A stretch of 58,423 nucleotides of DNA from Bradyrhizobium sp. (GCF_027307225.1 NZ_DAHUXJ010000077.1:1-58423); one strand, 5' to 3'; counted from the first letter of the stretch, positions 9,052 through 17,799 are shown. Numbers and translations: made by a program. Notes: generated by a model not told the origin, from the letters alone.

Positions 9052-10130
9052 GGCAGCGCAAAGCGCAGCGTCTTGCCGCCGCTTGACAGATCGACGGCGG
9101 CAAACCCGGTCGTGGCGAAACCCCGGTTGCCGCATTCGCCCTGTTCGCCGGTTTCGAATTTGCTGTCGCGCGTGCAGAGTTGGCTATCGCCGCCCCAGTT
9201 CACCGGCTTGTCCTTGAAACGGATGGTGCGGTTATCGGCGTCGACTGCTTCCGCGAAGCTGAAGATTCGCTTGGGCTGGCCGGTCACATCGGGATGCAGG
9301 CACTTGCCGGGCTCAATCCGATACCAGCCGCGGCTCATCACCGTCTTGCCGTCGTCGGTGCCAAATGCGGCCATCACCCTGTGCGGCGTGTCATTGCACC
9401 AGGTCAATCCCGTGGGGGAGGGGGCCTGCACCGCCTCGACCATGGTGGTGAAAAAATTCGGTGACTGTGCGACATCCGCCGACAGTCCGCGGCTCTTCAG
9501 GAATGCGGCGAGGGCTGCCTGCGTTTTCGGACCGTCGACGCCATCGATGGGCGATGCGTCGTACCCGCCAATGCCGAGCAGCCGTTGAATCCCGGCGAGC
9601 CGCGCCTGGTCGTCGTCATACTCGCTGTCCTCGGCGAGATAGGCCACCAGATTGCCGTCATCGGCCTTGGTCGGGTTGATCTGGGTGAAGGGCGCCGGCG
9701 TCTGTCCAGGCCGGCACTGGCGGGCAGCGGCGACGACGAAATTGTTCGGGGCGACGCAGAGCGTATCGCTGCCGTTCTGCGGCAGTGGCGAGGCGCCATA
9801 AACGGGAAGCGCGTGGGCGTTGAGCAGGATCCGATCGGCGGTCAGCGTTCCCTGCAAGACCACGCGGCACATCGCCGGATCAATGCGAAACCATCCACGC
9901 GTCGCGGTTGCGGATTTATCGTCGATGCCGATCGCCGCCTCGATCACATAGCTCATGCGGTTGCAGAGTTTCAGGTCGGCTGACGCGGGACGCCGCGAGG
10001 CCAAAAGGAGCAGTGCGGCGGCAACAAGCGTCGCGAGAATTGGATTCAAGCGCGAGGACCGAAGCAGCCTCGAACCCTTTTGGTCACGCCCGCGCATGAC
10101 GGCCTTCTCTCGCGTCGCCGCTTGCGTCAT
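9048..10130 (-). CDS. Exported DUF1036 / peptidoglycan-binding protein
   Basis: A 360-residue protein with a basic N-terminus and one hydrophobic segment (LNPILATLVAAALLLLASRR), so secreted or anchored. The mature part has a DUF1036-like module (LKLCNRMSYVIEAAIG), a peptidoglycan-binding type 1 repeat (QRLLGIGGYDASPIDGVDG), then a second DUF1036-like module (LTWCNDTPHRVMAAFG) with the same RGWxRI(D/E)P core. DUF1036 has no known function. It is coupled on both sides: TGATG with argB upstream and ATGA with the HAD gene downstream. Confidence 0.85.
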   Translation of the reverse strand: MTQAATREKAVMRGRDQKGSRLLRSSRLNPILATLVAAALLLLASRRPASADLKLCNRMSYVIEAAIGIDDKSATATRGWFRIDPAMCRVVLQGTLTADRILLNAHALPVYGASPLPQNGSDTLCVAPNNFVVAAARQCRPGQTPAPFTQINPTKADDGNLVAYLAEDSEYDDDQARLAGIQRLLGIGGYDASPIDGVDGPKTQAALAAFLKSRGLSADVAQSPNFFTTMVEAVQAPSPTGLTWCNDTPHRVMAAFGTDDGKTVMSRGWYRIEPGKCLHPDVTGQPKRIFSFAEAVDADNRTIRFKDKPVNWGGDSQLCTRDSKFETGEQGECGNRGFATTGFAAVDLSSGGKTLRFALP

Positions 10131-11026
10131 CACTTGTGGATCAGCGTGCCCGTGCCCTGATTGGTGAACAGCTCGAGCAACACTGCGTGCGGCTGCTTGC
10201 CGTCGATGATGACCACGCCCTGCACGCCCTGCTCGAGCGCATAGATGCAGGTCTCCACCTTCGGAATCATGCCGCCCGAGATCGTGCCGTCGGCGATCAG
10301 CTTGCGCGCATCCGTGACCGAAAGCTCGGGGATCAGCTTTTTCGATTTGTCGAGCACGCCGGGCACGTCGGTCAACAGCAATAGCCGCTTGGCTTTCAGC
10401 GCGCCGGCGACTGCGCCCGCAAAGGTATCGGCATTGACGTTGAAGGTCTGCCCGGTCTTCGACGTCGCAAGCGGCGCCAGCACCGGGATCAGCTCATAGC
10501 CGATGATCTGGTTCAACAGCGTCAGATCGACCTTTTCCGGTTCGCCGACAAAGCCGAGATCGACGACCTTTTCGATATGCGAATCCGGGTCGACCATGGT
10601 GCGCGTCGCCTTCGACGCCGTCACCATGTTGCCGTCCTTGCCGCAGAGGCCGACGGCCTTGCCGCCGGCTTCGTTGATGTAGCCGACCAGCTGCTTGTTG
10701 ATCGAACCCGCCAGCACCATCTCGACGATCTCGATGGTCGCGGCATCGGTGATGCGCAGGCCGGCGGCGAATTCCGACTGGATGCCGAGCCGCTTCAGCA
10801 TGGTCGCGATCTGCGGTCCGCCGCCATGCACCACCACCGGATTGATGGCCGTCTGCTCCAAGAGCACGATGTCGCGGGCGAAGGCCTTGGCGACGTCCTC
10901 GGCGCCCATGGCGTGGCCGCCATATTTGATGACGATGGTTTCATCGTCATATTCCTGCATGTGCGGCAACGCTTCCGACAGGATGCGGGCCTGATCGAGC
11001 GGGGTGATGGAGGACGCGTCGGTCAT
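10130..11026 (-). CDS. argB: Acetylglutamate kinase
   Basis: A 298-residue amino-acid kinase for the second step of arginine synthesis. Nucleotide and substrate motifs are present: [24 protein letters not shown], and [20 protein letters not shown] ([20 protein letters not shown]). The start [16 protein letters not shown] fits the family. Its TGA overlaps the ATG of the next gene by one base. Confidence 0.96.
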   Translation of the reverse strand: MTDASSITPLDQARILSEALPHMQEYDDETIVIKYGGHAMGAEDVAKAFARDIVLLEQTAINPVVVHGGGPQIATMLKRLGIQSEFAAGLRITDAATIEIVEMVLAGSINKQLVGYINEAGGKAVGLCGKDGNMVTASKATRTMVDPDSHIEKVVDLGFVGEPEKVDLTLLNQIIGYELIPVLAPLATSKTGQTFNVNADTFAGAVAGALKAKRLLLLTDVPGVLDKSKKLIPELSVTDARKLIADGTISGGMIPKVETCIYALEQGVQGVVIIDGKQPHAVLLELFTNQGTGTLIHK

Positions 11027-11108
11027 GAAGCGGGTCTCGCGGATGCGGATATCGGGCCGGGTTCTATCCGATTGCAGCGCGGGGCGCAAAGTGGCTCCGG
11101 TGGAATGT

Positions 11109-11229
11109 TCTCGTGCCCCGGACGCAGCGCAACGCCATAAGCGCGTTCACGCGCGTCTTCGGCACGCGATGGCGGTGCGCTGCTGATCCGGGGTCCCGAC
11201 CAACGCCGCACCGCGTCCGGGACACGAGA
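11109..11229. repeat. Inverted-repeat element between the DUF423 gene and argB
   Basis: 15-base ends at 11109-11123 and 11215-11229 are inverted copies with one mismatch (TCTCGTGCCCCGGAC and GTCCGGGACACGAGA). Inside lies a second palindromic pair around CGCAGCGC and TGCGCTGCTG. It fills the 206-base gap between the two genes and resembles a Bradyrhizobium interspersed repeat. Confidence 0.65.
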
Positions 11230-11232
11230 TGT

Positions 11233-11610
11233 TCAATGCCGGCGCGGCCAGGCGGCCGCGACCGCCAGCACCAGCCAGCTCACGATCAGGAGCGTGCCCC
11301 CGGTTGGTGCGGCCATCGGAAACAGGCTGTGCCCGGCAAAGTGCCGCGAGGTGAGATCACCGGCGAACAGCGCGGAGGCGACCACAAAGCCGAACGCGGC
11401 GGCAAGTCCGCCTTTGGCGTCAACGACGCTGCGCTCGGTCAGGGCGGTGACGGCGAGCACGGCGGCTGCGTGGAAGAGCAGCATCGAGGAAGCCGGCACG
11501 AGCCGCGCCGCATCGCTTTGATGGGCGGCCACCGCTGCCAGGATCACGCCGTCGGCGCCCATGATGCCGGCGAGGATGACGAGGATACGAAACAGACGAA
11601 AATCCCTCAT
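11233..11610 (-). CDS. DUF423 family membrane protein
   Basis: A 125-residue protein with four hydrophobic helices, matching the DUF423 (YgdD) inner-membrane family of unknown function. Typical features are the start RLFRILVILAGIMGADGVIL, the conserved AAHQ in place of the usual GAHG, and PMAAPTGGTLLIVSWLVLA at the end. Its ATG directly abuts the engB TGA, so they are co-translated. Confidence 0.85.
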   Translation of the reverse strand: MRDFRLFRILVILAGIMGADGVILAAVAAHQSDAARLVPASSMLLFHAAAVLAVTALTERSVVDAKGGLAAAFGFVVASALFAGDLTSRHFAGHSLFPMAAPTGGTLLIVSWLVLAVAAAWPRRH

Positions 11611-12261
11611 TCACTGGCGCTCCCGAAGAAGGCGCGCCATCGCGGCGCGCAGTTCGGCAATTCCGCTCGCCGTTTCCGACGATGTCGCGATCACCTCCGG
11701 GAATGCGGCCGGGTGTTTGGCGAGCGCTGCCTTGATCTCGTTGATACGGCTTTCGAGTTCGGCGGGTTTAACCTGATCGGCCTTGGTCAGGACCACCTGA
11801 TAGCTGACGGCGGATCGGTCGAGCGTCTTGAACAGGTCGAGATCGACCTCCTTGAGGCCATGCCGGGCGTCGATCAGCACGTAGACCCGCGCGAGATTGC
11901 TCCGACCCTGGAGGTATTTGTGAATCAGCGCCGTCCAGGCGGCGACCTTGGCCTTGGGTGCCGAGGCGTAGCCGTAGCCGGGCATATCGACGAGCCGCAG
12001 GCCGGCGTCTTCGGGGCCGTCGAAAAAGATCAATTCCTGGGTGCGGCCCGGCGTGCTCGAGGTGCGCGCGAGCGCGTTGCGGCCGGTGAGTGCGTTGATC
12101 AAGCTCGATTTGCCGACATTGGAGCGGCCGGCGAAAGCGATTTCCACACCGGCCATCGGCGGCAGGGTCTCGATCGTGGGCGATGCCCAGATGAACCGGA
12201 AGTCGCCGGCGAATAATTTGCGGCCCTGTTCAATCAGCTTCGCATCGGGTTCGGCGGTCAT
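11611..12261 (-). CDS. engB: Ribosome biogenesis GTPase EngB (YsxC/YihA)
   Basis: A 216-residue GTPase needed for 50S subunit assembly. G1 is [11 protein letters not shown]2 region STPGRTQ, G3 VDMPGYGYA and G4 LTKADQVK. The start [10 protein letters not shown] gives the usual length; the frame extends 24 codons further up but only into repeat sequence. It lies downstream of yidC, the usual order in Rhizobiales. Confidence 0.95.
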   Translation of the reverse strand: MTAEPDAKLIEQGRKLFAGDFRFIWASPTIETLPPMAGVEIAFAGRSNVGKSSLINALTGRNALARTSSTPGRTQELIFFDGPEDAGLRLVDMPGYGYASAPKAKVAAWTALIHKYLQGRSNLARVYVLIDARHGLKEVDLDLFKTLDRSAVSYQVVLTKADQVKPAELESRINEIKAALAKHPAAFPEVIATSSETASGIAELRAAMARLLRERQ

Positions 12262-12285
12262 GCGAAGCGTCCAACTGTCTCTAAA

Positions 12286-12551
12286 GTCATTCCGGGGCGA
12301 TGCATAGCATCGAACTATGGTGTGCAGTTGCACACCAGAGAATCTCGAGATTCCGGGTCTGGTGCTAGTGGAGTGGATTTGACATTCGCTCCCCGCCTAG
12401 CCGCAAGTTCGTTAAGCGAATGTCAAATCCAAAACTCCACTAGAATCTTGAATTTGCTAGTGGTCCTTTGATTCTAACATTCGCAAAAGTGCCTCCTGAG
12501 ATGGGATGCGAATGTTAGAATCGGACCACTAGCGCACCATCCCGGAATGAC
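12286..12551. repeat. Interspersed repeat split by a double-hairpin element
   Basis: The outer ends GTCATTCCGG (12286-12295) and CCGGAATGAC (12542-12551) are perfect inverted copies. The left part runs to 12364 (ending TCTGGTG) and the right part starts at 12533 (CGCACCATCCCGG), so GGTG and CGCACC would meet if the 168 bases between were removed. This is a Bradyrhizobium-type palindromic repeat interrupted by the CTAG-bounded element at 12365-12532. Confidence 0.65.
12365..12532. repeat. CTAG-bounded double-hairpin element, copy A
   Basis: Hairpin 1 (12365-12443) pairs CTAGTGGAGT with ACTCCACTAG and, inside, a perfect 16-bp stem (12375-12390 with 12415-12430), with an AAA bulge on the 3' side. 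A 13-base linker follows. Hairpin 2 (12457-12532) pairs CTAGTGGTCC with GGACCACTAG and a perfect 15-bp inner stem (12470-12484 with 12508-12522), with a TTT bulge on the 5' side. Hairpin 2 is therefore an inverted relative of hairpin 1. No coding frame is present. Confidence 0.85.
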
Positions 12552-12583
12552 GCAGGCGGATTGCTCACGCAATCCACCCAGCG

Positions 12584-14455
12584 TCACGTTTTCGATTCGG
12601 CCTTCTTCGAGGCGAAGATCGACTTCAGATTGTCGAACAATTCCACCTTCACGCCATTGCGGCGCATGATCAGGCTTTGCTGCAGGACAGAAAGCGTGTT
12701 GTTCCAGGCCCAGTAGATCACGAGGCCCGCCGGGAAGCCCGCCAGCATGAACGTGAAGATCACCGGCATCCAGCCGAAGATCATCGCCTGGGTCGGATCG
12801 GGCGGTGTCGGGTTCAGCTTGAACTGGAACCACATCGTGCAGCCCATGATCAGCGGCCATATCCCGAGCGCGAGGTAGTGCCCGAATACGGGCAGCTGGG
12901 TCGGATCGTAGTGCAGGAGGCCGAACAACGTGAAAATGTTGGTCGGATCCGGCGCCGACAAATCCTTGATCCAGCCGTAGAACGGGGCGTGCCGCATTTC
13001 GATGGTGACGAACAGCACCTTGTAGAGCGAGAAGAACACCGGAATCTGCAAGGCGACGGGAAGACAACCGGCGATCGGGTTGATCTTCTCCTTCTTGTAG
13101 ATCTCCATCATCTCCTGCTGCTGCTTCACCTTGTCGTCGGGATAGCGCTCCTTCAGCGCGGCCAGCTGCGGCTGCACCGATTTCATCTTGGCCATCGAGG
13201 CGTAGGACTTGTTGGCGAGCGGGAAGAAGGCGAGCTTGACCAGCACCGTCACCAGCAGGATCGCGATGCCGAAATTGCCGAACAGGTGAAAGAAGAAGTC
13301 CAGCGCCAGGAACATCGGCTTGGTGATGAAATAAAAATACCCCCAATCGATCATGAGATCGAAGTGGTTGAGTCCAAGCTCCCGGTTGTAGCCACCGAAG
13401 CCGCCGATCGGGAAATTGAGACCGACGACGCTGGCTTCCTTGGCGCCGGCAAACAGCCGCGTGTTGGCGCTGCCGGTGCCGCCGATGGCAATCGTCTGCG
13501 GGTCTTCAAGATAGTCGGTCTGGTAGGTTCGGACGCCGTTGACGACGTTGGACGAATAGCGCGCCTGCAAATGCGCGCCGGTGTCCGGCAATAGCGCAGA
13601 CGCCCAGTATTTGTCGGTGATGCCGAGCCAGCCGTCGGTCGCCTTGAAGCTCACCGACTTGGCGTCGTCGATTTTCTTGTAGGTGTATTCCTGCAGGCCA
13701 TGCTCGCCGAGATAGCCGATCAGGCCTTCGTGCAGGATGTAATAGCCGGAGACCTTTGGCGCGCCGTGGCGCGAGATCAGCGCGAATGGATAGAGCGTGA
13801 CCGGCGCGCCGCCGACATTGGCCACGTCGTCCTTGATCGTGAAGACATAGCGGTCGTCCATTGAAATCGTGCGGCGGAACGCGAGGCCGTCGCCATTATC
13901 ATATTTCAGCGTGACCGGATGGCTCGGCGTCAGGCTGCCGGCGCCGTCCTGCTGCCAGACCGTGTTCTGGTCGGGCACCCTGGCAGAAGAACCGTTTCCC
14001 GCGACCCAGCCGAATTCCGCGTAGTAAGGCTCTTCCGAGCCCGACGGCGAATAGAGCACGATCGCCGGCGACTTCGGATCGACGGTTTCGCGGAACTGCA
14101 CCAGCGACAGGTCGTCGATGCGCGCGCCCTTCAGCGAGATGCTGCCGGAAAGGCGGGGGCTCTCGATCTGCACGCGGGGCGTGGCGGCAATCGCCGCTTC
14201 GCGGCTGACCGGCGCGGCCGAGCTCGATTGAGCCGAAGCCGGCGCATTGGCTGAAGGTACATTGGCCGACGGCGACGGCGTACTCGTTTGCGGGGCGGTC
14301 GAACTGCCGGCCTCCGGCTTCGTCGTCTGGCTTTGCTGCGCTTGCTGAGCGGCGCGCTGCTTTTCCATCTGCGGGAGGTTGAAGAAGTATTGCCAGCCGA
14401 GCAGCACGAGGCCGGAAAGAATGACGGCGAGGATGGTATTGCGATTGTCGGTCAT
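12584..14455 (-). CDS. yidC: Membrane protein insertase YidC
   Basis: A 623-residue insertase that folds and inserts inner-membrane proteins, alone or with SecYEG. It has an N-terminal membrane helix (NTILAVILSGLVLLGWQYFF), a low-complexity linker rich in A, P, Q, S and T (about residues 35-85), the large periplasmic beta domain (about 90-350), and a C-terminal core of five helices (from MIDWGYFYFITKPMFLALDF) ending in a basic tail. Length and layout are normal for Gram-negative YidC. It sits 23 bases after rnpA. Confidence 0.96.
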   Translation of the reverse strand: MTDNRNTILAVILSGLVLLGWQYFFNLPQMEKQRAAQQAQQSQTTKPEAGSSTAPQTSTPSPSANVPSANAPASAQSSSAAPVSREAAIAATPRVQIESPRLSGSISLKGARIDDLSLVQFRETVDPKSPAIVLYSPSGSEEPYYAEFGWVAGNGSSARVPDQNTVWQQDGAGSLTPSHPVTLKYDNGDGLAFRRTISMDDRYVFTIKDDVANVGGAPVTLYPFALISRHGAPKVSGYYILHEGLIGYLGEHGLQEYTYKKIDDAKSVSFKATDGWLGITDKYWASALLPDTGAHLQARYSSNVVNGVRTYQTDYLEDPQTIAIGGTGSANTRLFAGAKEASVVGLNFPIGGFGGYNRELGLNHFDLMIDWGYFYFITKPMFLALDFFFHLFGNFGIAILLVTVLVKLAFFPLANKSYASMAKMKSVQPQLAALKERYPDDKVKQQQEMMEIYKKEKINPIAGCLPVALQIPVFFSLYKVLFVTIEMRHAPFYGWIKDLSAPDPTNIFTLFGLLHYDPTQLPVFGHYLALGIWPLIMGCTMWFQFKLNPTPPDPTQAMIFGWMPVIFTFMLAGFPAGLVIYWAWNNTLSVLQQSLIMRRNGVKVELFDNLKSIFASKKAESKT

Positions 14456-14478
14456 CGGTCAGGTCTCGTCATTCTTTG

Positions 14479-14838
14479 TCAGTTGCCGCGCGCGGTTTGG
14501 AGCGGTTTGGAGATGTGCCGGTCAAGGCGCTGCAGCGCCTGGCGCAGATCCCCGAGCATGTTGGCGAAATCGGAAGTCAGGGCGGCCCGCCGCCCGATTA
14601 GCACATAGTCACTGTGCGGGTGCAGCGAAACCGCGGGCAGCCGTCTCACCAATTCGCGAAGCCGGCGCCGGATCCGATTGCGTTCGGTCGCGGTTCCATT
14701 CTTCTTGGTGACGGTGAAGCCAACGCGGATCGGGCCATCGTCATCGCGGCGGCGCCGCTGCACGACGAAAGCGGTAGCGCTCACCCGCGCGCCATTGGCA
14801 ACGGCGAGGAAGTCCGCCCGCTGCCTTAGCCGATCCAT
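14479..14838 (-). CDS. rnpA: Ribonuclease P protein component
   Basis: A 119-residue basic protein that assists the RNase P RNA in cutting the 5' leader from pre-tRNAs. The RNR signature ERNRIRRRLRELVRR and the start LRQRADFLAVANGARV are typical. It is usually co-transcribed with rpmH, but here a double-hairpin element fills the gap between them. Confidence 0.95.
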   Translation of the reverse strand: MDRLRQRADFLAVANGARVSATAFVVQRRRRDDDGPIRVGFTVTKKNGTATERNRIRRRLRELVRRLPAVSLHPHSDYVLIGRRAALTSDFANMLGDLRQALQRLDRHISKPLQTARGN

Positions 14839-14865
14839 GGTGAGATCTCTTTGAGTGAGCGGCTC

Positions 14866-15031
14866 AGTGTGGTGGATTTGACATTCGATTCAGTCCTACG
14901 GCGAGTCCTCAAATCGAATGTCAAATCCAAAACCACACTAGAATCCGATATTTGCTAGTGTCCCTTTGGTTCTGACATTCGTAAGCGAGGGCGCCGCGAC
15001 ATAAATACGAATGTCGGAACCGGGACACTAG
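14866..15031. repeat. CTAG-bounded double-hairpin element, copy B
   Basis: Hairpin 1 (14866-14941) has an outer 8-bp stem AGTGTGGT/ACCACACT and an inner perfect 17-bp stem (14874-14890 with 14912-14928) with the same 3' AAA bulge as copy A. Hairpin 2 (14955-15031) has CTAGTGTCCC/GGGACACTAG and a 16-bp inner stem with one G-T pair, and the 5' TTT bulge. Its right CTAG overlaps the rpmH stop codon. The left CTAG is degenerate (TCAG). Confidence 0.85.
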
Positions 15032-15162
15032 GCGCTCAGGCGCTTGCGGCCGCGCGCGCGGCGTGCGGCGAGGACTTTGCGGCCGCCGGCCGTGGCCAGG
15101 CGTGCGCGGAAGCCATGGCGGCGCTTGCGCACCAGTTTAGAGGGTTGATAAGTCCGCTTCAC
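15028..15162 (-). CDS. rpmH: 50S ribosomal protein L34
   Basis: A 44-residue, very basic ribosomal protein, the standard L34 length: [18 protein letters not shown], then [17 protein letters not shown]. The start is GTG, shown by the family's fixed length. The TAG stop is formed by the CTAG foot of the double-hairpin element copy B. It is the first gene of the rpmH-rnpA-yidC-engB run and has a strong promoter upstream. Confidence 0.96.
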   Translation of the reverse strand: MKRTYQPSKLVRKRRHGFRARLATAGGRKVLAARRARGRKRLSA

Positions 15163-15318
15163 GGCTCGTTCTCCGCTGACAATTTGCCTGCTAGGCCGAC
15201 AATTTGCCTGATTAATGAGGTATGTCCGCCGATGCGGGCCGGTCCGGGAACGCGGACCATTTCCGGCCGAAACAGGCCGACCGGCTAGGGCCGGACCATC
15301 GCGCACAATTGGCGCGGC

Positions 15319-15346
15319 TTATAAGGGAGGCCCCCCTTTTCGTCAA
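15319..15346 (-). promoter_or_regulatory. Sigma-70 type promoter for rpmH
   Basis: On the minus strand TTGACG (15346-15341) and TTATAA (15324-15319) are separated by 16 bases, a strong match to a housekeeping promoter. Transcription would begin near 15312, giving a 5' leader of about 150 bases before the rpmH GTG. No other strong candidate is seen in the gap. Confidence 0.6.
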
Positions 15347-15570
15347 TGCGGCGCGGCAGCCGAAGAGGGGTTCTTTGAAGGAGCGGATTCGGCCCGAATA
15401 ATTCAATGGCTGCGGTGTATTAACTCAGGAGAAGCGCGGGTCCTGGGCTGGGCCGTCAACCGGACTTCGGTCCGGCCGAAGCTGATGGCTTCCTGCCTCC
15501 GAACCGTGTCTTGGCTGATGCGACCGATTTCGCGGCTATTCCTGCGGAAACACTGTTATTAAACCTTGAT

Positions 15571-15599
15571 TTGACGGCCTCGCGCGCAGGGTCCAAATA
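15571..15599 (+). promoter_or_regulatory. Possible promoter of the sensor kinase gene
   Basis: TTGACG at 15571-15576 is followed after 17 bases by CAAATA at 15594-15599, a weak -10. The kinase ATG lies 28 bases further on. This is the only reasonable pair close to the gene; the remainder of the 465-base gap between rpmH and the kinase shows nothing else clear. Confidence 0.3.
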
Positions 15600-15627
15600 G
15601 AAAAAAGTCGAGATTCCGAAGGTAGTT

Positions 15628-17100
15628 ATGGCGCCAGCGAGCGACGACCAGTCAGGTCCGGATGGGGCCCCTTTGCGGGTCAGGCTGCCGCGCAGGCTCG
15701 GCCTGTCCGGCAAGCTGCTGCTGTTGACCATTCCGCTGGTGATGATCGCGGAAGTGCTGATCTATGTGCCTTCGATGGCGAACTACTGGACGAACCGGCT
15801 CAATGCCCGCCTGGCATCGGCCAATACAGCCGCGCTGGTTCTAGATGCGGCGCCGTCGGGAATGGTGCCGGACACGCTGGCGCGGCAAATCCTCGACAGC
15901 ATCGGGGCGCGGGCCGTCGCCATCAAGCTCGGCCAGCAGCGGCGGCTACTCGCCAGCACTGGGTTGACGCGGGCAATCGACCACGACATCGACATGCGGA
16001 CGTTGACGCCCTGGACCTCCATCGTCACCTCCTTCGAGATGATGTTCGAGACCGGCAACCAGGCGATCCGCATCGTTGGGCCGCCGCCCGGCGGCGGGCA
16101 GTTCATCGAGGTGGTGGTCGACGAGCAGCCGCTACGCAAGTCGATGTACCGGTTTTCCCGCAATCTGCTTTTCGTCTCGCTGGCGATTGCGATACTGACC
16201 GCGGCGCTGGTCTATCTGGCGTTGCATTTCCTGTTCGTGCGGCCGATGCGGCGCCTCACCGAAAGCCTCGTCAGTTTCCATGAGAATCCGGAAAGCTCGG
16301 CCCGGATCATCGTGCCATCGAATCGTAGCGACGAGATCGGCGTGGCAGAGCGCGAACTGTCGGACATGCAGCGCGACCTCGTCTCGATGCTGCATCAAAA
16401 GAGCCGGCTTGCCGCGCTCGGTCTTGCGGTGTCGAAGATCAACCACGATTTGCGCAACCTGCTGGCGTCATCGCAATTGCTGTCGGACCAGCTGGCAAGC
16501 GTGCCCGATCCACGGGTCCAGCGTTTCGCGCCGAAGCTGATGCGCTCGCTCGAGCGCGCCATCGCGTTCTGCCAGTCGACGCTGTCCTATGGACGCGCGC
16601 AGGAGGCCGCGCCGGACCGGCGGATGATCATGATCGAGCCGGTCGTGGTCGAGGTGCGCGAATCCGCAGGCCTCGCCGCGGACACTTCGATCACCTGGAT
16701 CAGTGCGATCGAGCGAGGCCTGGTGGCCGACGCCGATCCCGACCAGCTGTTTCGCATTCTGCTGAACCTGGTGCGTAATGCCGAGCAGGCGCTGGAGGGG
16801 CGGCCGGCGACGCAGATCCGCATTACCGGCCGGCGCGAAGGCGCGGTCGCCATCATCGAGGTTTCCGATACCGGTCCCGGCATTCCGCCCGCGACTCGCG
16901 AGAGCTTGTTCAAGGCGTTCCAGACCTCGGGCAGGCCCGGCGGCAGCGGGCTGGGGCTGGCGATTGCCGCCGAACTCGTGGGTGCCCATGGCGGCGAAAT
17001 TCACCTCGTCGAGGGAACCATCGGCGCGACGTTCCGGATTACCATCCCGGACCGGCCGGTCGAGCTTTTGAGCATCCGCAACGAGCGCGCCCGGGCGTAA
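15628..17100 (+). CDS. Membrane sensor histidine kinase with HAMP domain
   Basis: A 490-residue kinase. Two membrane segments (about 28-48, LLLLTIPLVMIAEVLIYVP, and about 182-205) flank a periplasmic sensor region; then a HAMP linker (VRPMRRLTESLVSF), the H-box SKINHDLRNLLASS with the phosphoacceptor His, the N-box LLNLVRNAEQAL, G1 DTGPGIPP and G2 GGSGLGLAIA. No response regulator gene is adjacent, so it is an orphan here and its signal is unknown. Confidence 0.92.
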   Translation: MAPASDDQSGPDGAPLRVRLPRRLGLSGKLLLLTIPLVMIAEVLIYVPSMANYWTNRLNARLASANTAALVLDAAPSGMVPDTLARQILDSIGARAVAIKLGQQRRLLASTGLTRAIDHDIDMRTLTPWTSIVTSFEMMFETGNQAIRIVGPPPGGGQFIEVVVDEQPLRKSMYRFSRNLLFVSLAIAILTAALVYLALHFLFVRPMRRLTESLVSFHENPESSARIIVPSNRSDEIGVAERELSDMQRDLVSMLHQKSRLAALGLAVSKINHDLRNLLASSQLLSDQLASVPDPRVQRFAPKLMRSLERAIAFCQSTLSYGRAQEAAPDRRMIMIEPVVVEVRESAGLAADTSITWISAIERGLVADADPDQLFRILLNLVRNAEQALEGRPATQIRITGRREGAVAIIEVSDTGPGIPPATRESLFKAFQTSGRPGGSGLGLAIAAELVGAHGGEIHLVEGTIGATFRITIPDRPVELLSIRNERARA

Positions 17101-17251
17101 GGGTTCGTTCACCACGTGTTTCGGCCCGGCCAGGACCTTGCCAATTCGGTGCGGAGCGGGTAGCAAGTGCGCTCTTTCGCGAGCCTCGCAAACAGGTTTG
17201 CAGCGGCCATTGGCGGACCTCCGCGGGGTCCGATGATTTTTGCGAAAAAAC

Positions 17252-17328
17252 GCGCCCGTAGCTCAGCTGGATAGAGCATCAGACTACGAATCTGAGGGTC
17301 GGACGTTCGAATCGTTCCGGGCGCGCCA
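17252..17328 (+). tRNA. tRNA-Arg (anticodon ACG), CCA encoded
   Basis: A 77-base cloverleaf: acceptor stem GCGCCCG (17252-17258) pairs with CGGGCGC (17318-17324), then discriminator G and CCA. The D arm is GCTCAGCTGGATAGAGC, the anticodon stem TCAGA/TCTGA with loop CTACGAA gives ACG, and the T arm has GTTCGAATC. It reads CGN arginine codons after A34 is changed to inosine. Accessory DNA begins directly downstream. Confidence 0.95.
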
Positions 17329-17474
17329 TTCTACGCCAGGGCACGCTACGATGTGCCGCACCCCGCCGGACCGTCCATTCGTGCGCCACTCTTGGCAAAG
17401 CGCGCCGCAGGTTTTTTTCGGCGCCGCGAGAACTGAGGACGGCCGACTGAGCGGCAGGAAGACAGTTGCATTTG

Positions 17475-17491
17475 GTATCATGATATGATAC
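17475..17491. promoter_or_regulatory. Palindromic operator of the higBA operon
   Basis: GTATCAT and ATGATAC form 7-bp arms around a 3-base centre. The site ends 10 bases before the higB ATG and contains a -10-like TATGAT, so the HigA antitoxin bound here would block its own operon, as is usual for such modules. Confidence 0.6.
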
Positions 17492-17501
17492 ACAGCGCGT
17501 A

Positions 17502-17786
17502 ATGATCAGAAGCTTCCGGGGACCGTTCGCAGAGTTGATCTTCGCGCTGCGACGCGTTCCGAAGGGGTTTCCGACCGACGTCGCCAAGGTCGCCCGCCGA
17601 AAACTGGTGCAGTTGAACAACGCCACAAGGCTTGGTGATCTTGTGGCGCCGCCGGGCAACCGCCTGGAAGCTTTGCGAGGGGACTTTGCTGGCAAGCATT
17701 CGATCCGAATAAATGATCAGTGGCGGATCGTATTCCGGTGGAGAGATCAGGGGCCGGAAGAAGTCGAGATCATCGATTATCATTGA
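17502..17786 (+). CDS. higB: HigB/RelE-family toxin
   Basis: A 94-residue protein of the RelE/HigB mRNA-interferase fold, which cuts mRNA on the ribosome. Family signs are the middle segment LVQLNNATRLGDLVAPPGNR, LEALRGDFAGKHSIRIND and the end QWRIVFRW..GPEEVEIIDYH. The toxin precedes the antitoxin, the order normal for higBA. The start lies just after the operator. Confidence 0.9.
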   Translation: MIRSFRGPFAELIFALRRVPKGFPTDVAKVARRKLVQLNNATRLGDLVAPPGNRLEALRGDFAGKHSIRINDQWRIVFRWRDQGPEEVEIIDYH

Positions 17787-17799
17787 AAGGTGCGCTACC

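Noticed and set aside
15163..15627. A chromosome replication origin next to rpmH
   Set aside because: In many bacteria oriC lies near rpmH, but there is no dnaA gene or cluster of DnaA boxes here, and in Alphaproteobacteria this gene order is usually away from the origin.
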